This document shows positions 57,873 through 64,000 of a DNA stretch of 64,000 nucleotides, in pieces. How positions within the stretch are numbered: position 1 is the stretch's first letter; every line of letters starts with the position of its first letter. The position numbers and the translations under genes are program-made. The notes beneath the pieces were generated by a model, which worked only from the letters and a program-made list of their open reading frames with translations, ran no database searches and was not told the DNA's origin. The DNA lies in assembly GCF_943914565.1 (NCBI RefSeq), contig NZ_CALUCN010000002.1:176447-240446 (forward strand), given 5' to 3'. Source of the stretch: an uncultured Tessaracoccus sp. (GTDB lineage Bacteria; Actinomycetota; Actinomycetes; Propionibacteriales; Propionibacteriaceae).

Positions 57873-60647
57873 TCACCATCCGGCGCCACCGGACGGGGGC
57901 GGGGCGTTCCAGCCGCCACCAGGCGGAGTCTGCCAGCTGCCCGGTCCACCGGGCGGTGGCGACGACGGACGCGGTCCCTGCGACGGCGGGCCGCCCTGCG
58001 CGGGACCGCTCGGAGCCGGGCCGCCTTGCGCCGGGCCGCCCTGTGGGGACCAGCGCTGCGGCTGCCCGGGGTTCGACCACGGGTCGGGCTGGCCGGGGCC
58101 ACCCGACGGGCCGCCGCCCCACGGGTCGTTCACCGGGCCCTGCGGCTCGGGCGGGAGGCCGGAGCGGAGGCCGGCCACCGCGTCGCGGATGTTCGAGCGC
58201 ACCGCGTCGAGCAGCTCGTCGAGCCCCGGCGCGCCCGGCCCGGTGAACACGGTCACGACGACGTCGCCGGAGTGCGGACGGTCGGGGTCGAGCGCGACGG
58301 TCCAGTTGCCCTGGACCGCGAGCGGGAGCTTGGCGCGGTCGCCCTTCGCGGCCATCGTCGTGCGGCCGCCGACGGCTGATCCCGGCTGCTCGACGACGAC
58401 GTACCCGGGCTCGGTGGGCGCGGCGCCCATGCGGGCCCGCAGCGTCACGCCGGCGACCTCGACGCGGCGCCGGTTGTTGGCGAGGTGCGCGATCGACATC
58501 CGGGAGACGTCGACGGGCAGCCCGCCGTCGGTGAACGCGCCGGTGTCGTCGACGCGGCCGCGCACCTGCTGGGCGAGCACGGCGTCGCCGGGGATCTTCG
58601 CGGTGAGGTACTTCGTCAGGTAGAGGATGCCGACGGGGATCGCGATGCCCAGCAGCGTGACGCCGACGAGCGTGCCCCACAGCACCGGCTGCGACGCGGG
58701 CCGGCTCATCTGCAGGTCGAACTGCAGCTGCACGGGCGTGCCCTTCGTCGCGCTCGGCGAGATGAGCCACACCTCCGCGGTGCCGACGAGGGCGCCGTTG
58801 CCGACGCCGCCCGGGTCGAGCGTGAGTTCGAGGCCCGACTTCGTGCAGGAGTCCTGCGCGGTCGCCGTCGACGTGAGCTTCGCCGCGTCGAGGCCCTTCG
58901 GGTAGCCGGTGAAGCGGGTCTTCTCGCCGAGCCAGACGCAGCCCTTGCCCTCGAGGGGGACGGTGACGGTGACCGGGTCGCCCGACTCGGTCTCGCCGAA
59001 GGAGACCTTCGACGGGATCGTCGGGAACTCCTCCGGCGGCTGGACCGTGATCGGCAGCATCGTGCTGATCGGTTCGAGCTTCGTGCCCGGCACCGTCTTC
59101 CCACCGCCGGTCCACGACTGGGTGGTGATGTCGAGCGTGATGGTGAGCTCGGCGTCGCCTGCGGGCAGCCCCGACGGGTCGAGCTTGACGGGCTTGCCGA
59201 TGTCCTTGGCGGGGATGCCCGTCGCGAGCTCGTGGGATTTCCCGTCCGACGTGGTGAGCGTCACGCTCGCCGTGCTCTCGGCGGACAGCGTCGCCGGGTC
59301 GATCGTCTCGCCCGTGCGGTCGGTGAGGCCCAGCTGCAGCTCGACGGGTTTCGCGCCCGTGCGGACCTGGACCTCGTCGCGGTTCAGCCAGCTGGCCTGC
59401 ACGTCGCCGAAGAGCCGCAGCGACGACTTGGCGAGCTCCTCGGTCTTCGCAGGCGCGACGAACACCAGCCCCCACGGGCCCACCCACTGCTCCTGCTTGC
59501 CCTCGCGGCGCAGGTCGATCGTGAGGGTCTGGGGGCTCAGCCACTTCCAGGTGAGCTTGGCGCCCGGCACGTCGGCCGACTGCTTGTCGGTGGTGAGGTC
59601 GACGAGCTTGCCGTCGCGGGTCTGGAGCTGCACCTGCGCGCCCTCGACGGGCAGCTGCGCGAGCCCCTGCACGCGGCCGATCGAGCCGTCGAGCACGAAG
59701 ACCCGGGTGCCCTCGGCGCACGGCTCCTGCCCGGGCTGGCAGAGCTTGTTCTCCTCGACGTCGCCGTCGCCGTGCACGGAGCGGTCGAACGCCCAGATGA
59801 GGTCGTCGATGTCCTTGGCCATCGTGAACAGGCCGGGCTTCGGGGTGGTGATGTCCCCGCAGGGCATGCCCGTGGCGCTCGTGAAGCCCTCCATGAGGCG
59901 GAACTGCTGCTCGTCGGCGTCGACGGCGAGCCCGATGCCCATCGTGACGATGTCGAGGCTGCGCAGCTGGTCGGCGACGCCGCCGGGGCGGCACATGTCC
60001 TGCTGGCCGGCCTCGACGGCGGCGTTCGCCTCCGGCTGGGTGGAGAGGTCGTTGTCGGGGTCGTACTCCTTGCGTCCGCCCCACTCGTCCACACGCGCCT
60101 GGTCGGGGCGTTTCGCGACGGCGAACCCACCGTCGGAGAACCACACCGTCATGGCGCAGCCCTGCCCGTCGGCCGCCTTCTTCCGTGCGGCGAGCTCCTT
60201 GCGGGCGCCGTCGACGGCCTTCCAGTAGTCGGTCTCGACGCCGTCGTGACGCGTCGCGTACGCGTCGAGGTCGGCGTTGATCGCGCCGAGGTGCTCGGTG
60301 TCGAGCGCGGTCCAGTCGAGCGTGCGTCGGTAGCTGTGGTCGAAGCCGGCGAGCGCGATCTGCACGTCGGCGCCGGGGAGTTCGCCGTAGAGGGTGGCGA
60401 GCTGTTCGACGAGGTACTTCGCCGACGTGACGCGCGCCGCCTCGGGGTCGGTCTCCTTCAGCGACCCGGAGGTGTCGAACAGCAGCAGCACGCTGCCCTT
60501 GCCACCGCCGCGGACACAGCTGGTGAAGCGGGATGCGGGGCTCGTCGGGTCCTCGTCGGCGCTGGCGACGGGGGTGGGGACGGCGAGCGGGGCGCAGACG
60601 AGCGCGAGGACGAGGGCGACGAGCAGCCCCCGGAGGGTGCGGGTCAC
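57873..60647 (-). CDS. secreted, membrane-anchored vWA protein with proline-rich GAGW tail
   Basis: 924 residues. Signal peptide (RGLLVALVLALVCAPLAVPTPVASA), then a vWA domain with MIDAS DTSGS (58-62), GFDHSYRR and WFSDGGFAV; extracellular beta-rich region (about 300-640); one membrane helix (about 652-680, LWGTLVGVTLLGIAIPVGILYLTKYL); then a cytoplasmic domain (VEVAGVTLRARMG... VTVFTGPGAPGLDELLDAVRSNIRDAVAG) and 90 residues of P/G/Q/W-rich disorder ending SGGAGW. Topology is thus sensor outside, tail inside. GTG start overlaps the previous stop by four bases. Confidence 0.85.
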   Translation of the reverse strand: MTRTLRGLLVALVLALVCAPLAVPTPVASADEDPTSPASRFTSCVRGGGKGSVLLLFDTSGSLKETDPEAARVTSAKYLVEQLATLYGELPGADVQIALAGFDHSYRRTLDWTALDTEHLGAINADLDAYATRHDGVETDYWKAVDGARKELAARKKAADGQGCAMTVWFSDGGFAVAKRPDQARVDEWGGRKEYDPDNDLSTQPEANAAVEAGQQDMCRPGGVADQLRSLDIVTMGIGLAVDADEQQFRLMEGFTSATGMPCGDITTPKPGLFTMAKDIDDLIWAFDRSVHGDGDVEENKLCQPGQEPCAEGTRVFVLDGSIGRVQGLAQLPVEGAQVQLQTRDGKLVDLTTDKQSADVPGAKLTWKWLSPQTLTIDLRREGKQEQWVGPWGLVFVAPAKTEELAKSSLRLFGDVQASWLNRDEVQVRTGAKPVELQLGLTDRTGETIDPATLSAESTASVTLTTSDGKSHELATGIPAKDIGKPVKLDPSGLPAGDAELTITLDITTQSWTGGGKTVPGTKLEPISTMLPITVQPPEEFPTIPSKVSFGETESGDPVTVTVPLEGKGCVWLGEKTRFTGYPKGLDAAKLTSTATAQDSCTKSGLELTLDPGGVGNGALVGTAEVWLISPSATKGTPVQLQFDLQMSRPASQPVLWGTLVGVTLLGIAIPVGILYLTKYLTAKIPGDAVLAQQVRGRVDDTGAFTDGGLPVDVSRMSIAHLANNRRRVEVAGVTLRARMGAAPTEPGYVVVEQPGSAVGGRTTMAAKGDRAKLPLAVQGNWTVALDPDRPHSGDVVVTVFTGPGAPGLDELLDAVRSNIRDAVAGLRSGLPPEPQGPVNDPWGGGPSGGPGQPDPWSNPGQPQRWSPQGGPAQGGPAPSGPAQGGPPSQGPRPSSPPPGGPGSWQTPPGGGWNAPPPSGGAGW

Positions 60648-61060
60648 GTCCAGACCCCCCGGGCGACGTCGTTGGCGATCAGCCAGGCGGCGAAGCCGAC
60701 CGCGACGAGGGCGAGCACGACCGCGAGGCGTCGGCCCCACTCGGCGAGGCCGGAGGGCGCGTACCAGCCGGACTCCCGTCGCTTCGCGTCCGCGGAGGTG
60801 AACAGCGCGATGGCGGTGATGGCGAGCGGTCCGGCGAGCACCCAGGCGACGAGGCCCGTCGTGGCGCCGTCGAGGACGAGCGCGAGCACGAGCGCGACAA
60901 CCGACAGCAGCAGGCTGACCCCGAGCCAGAGCAGCGGCGGCCGGTTCGGTTCGACGAACTCGATCGACCGCTGGTCCTCGGAGAAGGCGGCGGTCTGGGC
61001 CTGGGCGTCGAAACGCGGGGGCGGCGATGACCAGCCCCCGTCGGATCCTGACCAACTCAT
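60644..61060 (-). CDS. small membrane protein, first gene of the ten-gene operon
   Basis: 138 residues; family not recognised. Cytoplasmic N-terminus MSWSGSDGGWSSPPPRFD, which resembles the GGW/PPP-rich tails of two other operon proteins, then three membrane helices (LLWLGVSLLLSVVALVLALVL, LVAWVLAGPLAITAIALF, RLAVVLALVAVGFAAWLIAND). The ATG follows TACAGT by six bases, so the operon mRNA is probably leaderless. Its stop overlaps the vWA gene. Confidence 0.75.
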   Translation of the reverse strand: MSWSGSDGGWSSPPPRFDAQAQTAAFSEDQRSIEFVEPNRPPLLWLGVSLLLSVVALVLALVLDGATTGLVAWVLAGPLAITAIALFTSADAKRRESGWYAPSGLAEWGRRLAVVLALVAVGFAAWLIANDVARGVWT

Positions 61061-61066
61061 GCCATG

Positions 61067-61072
61067 ACTGTA
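61067..61072 (-). promoter_or_regulatory. -10 box TACAGT, leaderless promoter of the ten-gene operon
   Basis: TACAGT, six bases (CATGGC), then the ATG of the first gene. About 50 bases separate it from the divergent BCCT promoter box (TAGGGT, 61126-61131). No operator palindrome was noticed. Confidence 0.55.
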
Positions 61073-61125
61073 GCGGAGGCGCCGGTGCGGGGACGCCTCG
61101 TTGGGCCCCCACGGGGGTGACTCGA

Positions 61126-61131
61126 TAGGGT
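61126..61131 (+). promoter_or_regulatory. -10 box TAGGGT of the BCCT transporter gene
   Basis: TAGGGT is followed after one base by an in-frame ATG, too close to be translated from this promoter. The transcript would start near 61138, so the next ATG at 61178 must be the true start. Confidence 0.5.
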
Positions 61132-61177
61132 CATGGCGGTTCAGATCCCGAACGCAGAAAGGTTGTGGCGCTCCGCC

Positions 61178-62935
61178 ATGAGTGACTCTCCCATCGAGGA
61201 AGCACGCACCGAGGACATGACCGCCGCCAGCGAACTGGCCGCGCTCCTGGAGCAGAAGGACGAGCGACCGCCCGAGGAAGGTTCCGTCGAGCTGGCCTCC
61301 GAACGTGAGGACAGCCGCATCGACTGGAGCATCGTCGTGCCGGTCGTGGCCATCGTCGTGGCGGTCGTCGTGTGGGGGCTCTCGGCGCCCACCTCGTTCG
61401 CCGGGTTCGCCAGCCGCGCGCTCGACTTCATCGTGACCGACCTCGGGTGGGCGTTCGTGCTGTTCGGCACGATCTTCGTGGGCTTCGTGTTCGTGATCGC
61501 CTTCAGCAACTTCGGCCGCATCCGGCTGGGCGGCAGCGACGAGGCACCCGAGTTCAACACGGTGAGCTGGGTGGCGATGATGTTCGCCGCGGGCATGGGC
61601 ATCGGCCTCATGTTCTACGGCGCCTCCGAGCCGCTCACGTTCTACCGCGACGGCGTCCCCGGCCACGAGCCGCACAGCGTGATGCCGGCGATGGCGACCG
61701 CGATGTTCCACTGGACGCTCCACCCGTGGGCGATCTACGCGATCGTCGGGCTCGCCATCGCGTACTCGACGTTCCGCGTCGGCAGGCGGCAGCTGCTCAG
61801 CCAGGCCTTCGTGCCGCTGATCGGTGAGAAGGGCGCGAACGGCTGGCTCGGGCGGGTCATCGACATCCTCTCGATCTTCGCGACGGTGTTCGGCACCGCC
61901 TGTTCCCTCGGCCTGGGCGCCCTGCAGATCGGCGCCGGCCTGCGCGCGTCGGGGCTCATCGAGAACCCGAGCGAGTGGGTCATCGTCGGCACCGTGCTCG
62001 TGCTGACGCTGGCGTTCCTGCTCTCGGCGATGTCCGGCGTGAGCCGCGGCATCCAGTACCTCTCCAACGCCAACATGATCCTCGCCGCGGTCCTCGCGGT
62101 GTTCGTGTTCGTCGTCGGCCCGACGGTCTCGATCCTCAACCTCGTCCCGGGCTCGGTGGGCGCCTACCTGTCGCAGTTCTTCGAGATGGCGAGCCGCACC
62201 GCGGAGACCGCCGACGCCACCGCCGGGGAGTTCCTGGGCGGCTGGACGCTCTTCTACTGGGCCTGGTGGATCTCCTGGAGCCCGTTCGTCGGCATGTTCC
62301 TGGCGCGCATCTCGCGCGGCCGCACCATCCGGCAGTTCTGCCTCACCGTGCTGCTCATCCCCGCGATCGTCTCGACGATCTGGTTCGCCACCTTCGGCGG
62401 CACCGCGATCAGCATGGAGCGCGAGGGCAACTCGATCTGGGGCGACGGCTCCGCGCAGTCGCAGCTGTTCAACCTGCTGCACAACCTGCCCGGCGGCGCC
62501 GTCACCGGCATCATCGCGATGATCCTGCTCGCGACGTTCTTCATCACCTCGGCCGACTCCGCGTCGACGGTGATGGGCTCGATGTCCCAGCAGGGCCGCA
62601 GCGACGCCTCCCCCTGGCTCTCCTGCGTGTGGGGCGTGCTCACCGCGCTGATCGGGCTCACGCTGCTGCTCTCGGGCGGCAACGACGCACTGAACAACCT
62701 CCAGAACGTCACGATCATCGCCGCGAGCCCGTTCCTCGTGATCATCGTCGCGCTCATGGTCGCGATCGTGAAGGGGCTGCGGGACGACGTCATCTACGTC
62801 GAGTACCGCGAGCACCAGCAGTGGCAGCGCAAGCTGGCCCGCGAGCGCCGGCTCCACCGCGAGCGACGCGAGATCGCGATCCAGCGGCAACGCTTCCAGA
62901 AGCTGATGCCGCAGTCGCGGCCGCGCAAGCGCTGA
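61178..62935 (+). CDS. BCCT-family betaine/choline/carnitine transporter
   Basis: 585 residues, 12 membrane helices. Uptake of glycine betaine or related quaternary amines with Na+ or H+, usually for osmoprotection. Family motifs are GMGIGLMFYGASEPLTFY, MFHWTLHPWAIYAIVGLAIAYSTFR and FYWAWWISWSPFVGMFLARISRGRTIRQF (aromatic substrate box). Charged N-terminal tail (EEARTEDMTAASELAALLEQKDERPPEEGS) and basic C-terminal tail (LARERRLHRERREIAIQRQR), which in BetP-like members sense osmotic stress. Start chosen from promoter geometry; GAAAGG lies about 15 bases upstream. Confidence 0.93.
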   Translation: MSDSPIEEARTEDMTAASELAALLEQKDERPPEEGSVELASEREDSRIDWSIVVPVVAIVVAVVVWGLSAPTSFAGFASRALDFIVTDLGWAFVLFGTIFVGFVFVIAFSNFGRIRLGGSDEAPEFNTVSWVAMMFAAGMGIGLMFYGASEPLTFYRDGVPGHEPHSVMPAMATAMFHWTLHPWAIYAIVGLAIAYSTFRVGRRQLLSQAFVPLIGEKGANGWLGRVIDILSIFATVFGTACSLGLGALQIGAGLRASGLIENPSEWVIVGTVLVLTLAFLLSAMSGVSRGIQYLSNANMILAAVLAVFVFVVGPTVSILNLVPGSVGAYLSQFFEMASRTAETADATAGEFLGGWTLFYWAWWISWSPFVGMFLARISRGRTIRQFCLTVLLIPAIVSTIWFATFGGTAISMEREGNSIWGDGSAQSQLFNLLHNLPGGAVTGIIAMILLATFFITSADSASTVMGSMSQQGRSDASPWLSCVWGVLTALIGLTLLLSGGNDALNNLQNVTIIAASPFLVIIVALMVAIVKGLRDDVIYVEYREHQQWQRKLARERRLHRERREIAIQRQRFQKLMPQSRPRKR

Positions 62936-62944
62936 CCGGGAGGC

Positions 62945-63832
62945 TCAGCCGAACCGCACGAACGTGATCCCTGCAGTCGCCACCAGCAGCGCGACGGCGA
63001 GGGCTCCGACGAGGGCCCACTGCACGCCGCGACGCCGGGTGGGGCCCCACACCATGAGCGCGGTGACCGCCACCCCGCCCAGGAACCCGCCCAGGTGGCC
63101 GGCCCAGGACACGTTCGGCACGAGTAAGGTGATGGCGGCGTTCAGCCCGAGCCAGACGAGGATCCCGCGCAGGTCGGCCCGTCGTCGGAGCGCGAGGACC
63201 AGGAACGCCCCCATCAGGCCGAAGATCGCGCCCGACGCGCCGAGCGTCGCCTGGTAGGGCGCGGCGACGGCCATCACCAGCGCGCTCGCCGCGAGCGCCG
63301 AGACGCCGTACATCGTGAGGAACCGGGCCCGCCCGAACACGCCCTCGACCTGCGGGCCGAGCACGTGGAGCGCGAACATGTTGAACAGGATGTGCCACGG
63401 CTGCACGTGCACGAACGCACTGGTGAGGACCTGCCACACCGCGCCCGTCGCGACGCCGGGCAGCCACGAGTGCCCCGACGCGGCGCAGCCGGCGGCGTCG
63501 GTGAGGAGGATCTCGGTGGCGCTGTGCGGGCAGAGACCCTCCGGGATGAGCGCGAGGGTCTCGATGAGCGGGCTCCCGCCCTGGCCGGTGACGAGGATCG
63601 CGAGCCAGACCACGACGTTGACCGCGATGAGGACGAGGGAGGTCACCTGGTTCGGCTGCACCCGTCGCGCCCGGAGGCGCGGCTGCCGCTGCGGGTGGGC
63701 CTGCGTGCAGGCCGGGCAGTGGAACCCCACCGAGCCCTGGACCATGCAGTCGGGGCAGATGGGCCGCTCGCAGCGCTGGCACACGATGCGGGCCGTGCGG
63801 TTCGGGTGACGGTAACAGGCTCTCGCTTCCAC
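62945..63832 (-). CDS. rhomboid-family intramembrane serine protease with N-terminal zinc finger
   Basis: 295 residues. N-terminal zinc-binding domain (CYRHPNRTARIVCQRCERPICPDCMVQGSVGFHCPAC, B-box-like), then six or seven membrane helices. Catalytic serine in LGASGAIFGLMGAF (S200) and histidine in WAGHLGGFLGG (H246); WHILFNMFALHVLGPQVE has the conserved HxxxN (H147, N151). Cleaves transmembrane substrates, unknown here. The GTG start follows CATACT by seven bases (leaderless); longer in-frame starts upstream run into the tandem repeats. Convergent with the BCCT gene, nine bases between stops. Confidence 0.92.
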   Translation of the reverse strand: MEARACYRHPNRTARIVCQRCERPICPDCMVQGSVGFHCPACTQAHPQRQPRLRARRVQPNQVTSLVLIAVNVVVWLAILVTGQGGSPLIETLALIPEGLCPHSATEILLTDAAGCAASGHSWLPGVATGAVWQVLTSAFVHVQPWHILFNMFALHVLGPQVEGVFGRARFLTMYGVSALAASALVMAVAAPYQATLGASGAIFGLMGAFLVLALRRRADLRGILVWLGLNAAITLLVPNVSWAGHLGGFLGGVAVTALMVWGPTRRRGVQWALVGALAVALLVATAGITFVRFG

Positions 63833-63839
63833 CGGGCCA

Positions 63840-63845
63840 AGTATG
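63840..63845 (-). promoter_or_regulatory. -10 box CATACT, leaderless promoter of the rhomboid gene
   Basis: CATACT, seven bases, then GTG. It favours this start over the in-frame GTG at 63940. Confidence 0.45.
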
Positions 63846-63896
63846 CCTGACGGCCCGGAACGGGCCGAGTCGTTGGTGGGGCAGGCATGGGTGGGT

Positions 63897-64000
63897 GGGC
63901 ACACCTCGGGGCGGGTGGCTGACGCGACCTGGGTGGGCACACGTGGCCCGCTGCGGCCGGCGCAACCCGGGCGGGCACACGTCGCCCGCTGCGGCCGGCG
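63897..64000. repeat. 38-base tandem repeats with GGGCACAC core, cut by window edge
   Basis: GGGCACAC occurs at 63897, 63935 and 63973, a period of exactly 38. The last two units share the following ACGT(G/C)GCCCGCTGCGGCCGGCG; the first is diverged after the core. The array may continue beyond the window. It lies upstream of the rhomboid gene. Confidence 0.7.

Noticed and set aside
61133..61177. Upstream in-frame ATG for the BCCT transporter
   Set aside because: It lies one base after the likely -10 box, so it would not be on the transcript.
63833..63940. Longer N-terminus for the rhomboid protein
   Set aside because: The extension reads through the tandem repeats and lacks a ribosome binding site; the GTG after CATACT fits the local promoter pattern and starts just before the zinc finger.

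Overview
This is about 64 kb of very GC-rich DNA (I judge it near 70% or above by eye, not by count) from an actinobacterium. The signs are: an isoleucyl-tRNA synthetase of the long mycobacterial type behind a translational T-box with a very short stem I, a bifunctional-type dCTP deaminase, a lipomannan-type mannosyltransferase, many GTG starts, and leaderless promoters in which a TANNNT box lies 6-8 bases before the start codon. Propionibacteriales or a near relative is my guess; the sequence alone does not fix the genus.

Layout. 1-6.8 kb holds housekeeping genes: threonine synthase (cut by the window edge), a polyprenol-mannose mannosyltransferase, a DoxX membrane protein, an OmpR-type two-component pair, deoC and dcd. 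6.8-20.4 kb is one minus-strand operon: FHA protein, giant Ig-like/FN3 surface protein, MoxR ATPase, DUF58, transglutaminase-like membrane protein, RDD/FHA protein. It resembles the bifidobacterial PFNA (fn3) cluster but has no kinase, and its transglutaminase has lost the catalytic Cys and His. 20.5-22.8 kb holds a MalY/PatB lyase and an unrecognised protein with an internal duplication. 22.8-23.7 kb is non-coding and rich in repeats. 23.7-27 kb is T-box plus ileS. 27-32 kb is an arabinose locus: araA and araD diverge from araB and a LacI regulator around a palindromic operator. 32-37.3 kb holds a small membrane protein, a GH76-like protein, an oxidoreductase, aspartokinase lysC with an internal beta-subunit start, and a Tat lipoprotein. 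37.3-44.7 kb is a sugar ABC transporter with a ROK regulator, beside a Cys-type sulfatase and its radical SAM maturase.

44.75-61.06 kb is the most interesting part: a tightly overlapping ten-gene minus-strand operon coding for a small membrane protein, a secreted vWA protein, a tubulin-like GTPase, two membrane proteins, an FN3-like protein, a GAP1-type GTPase-associated protein, a second vWA protein, a zinc-ribbon P-loop GTPase and a TerD-like protein. It fits the GTPase/GAP1/vWA/TerD class of predicted biological-conflict (defence or stress) systems described by comparative genomics, but I know of no characterised system with this full set. It starts from its own leaderless promoter. The window ends with a BCCT transporter, a rhomboid protease and the start of a 38-bp tandem repeat.

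Most operons are tightly packed, with 1-4 base stop/start overlaps that imply translational coupling. I found no tRNA or rRNA genes, insertion sequences or CRISPR array.
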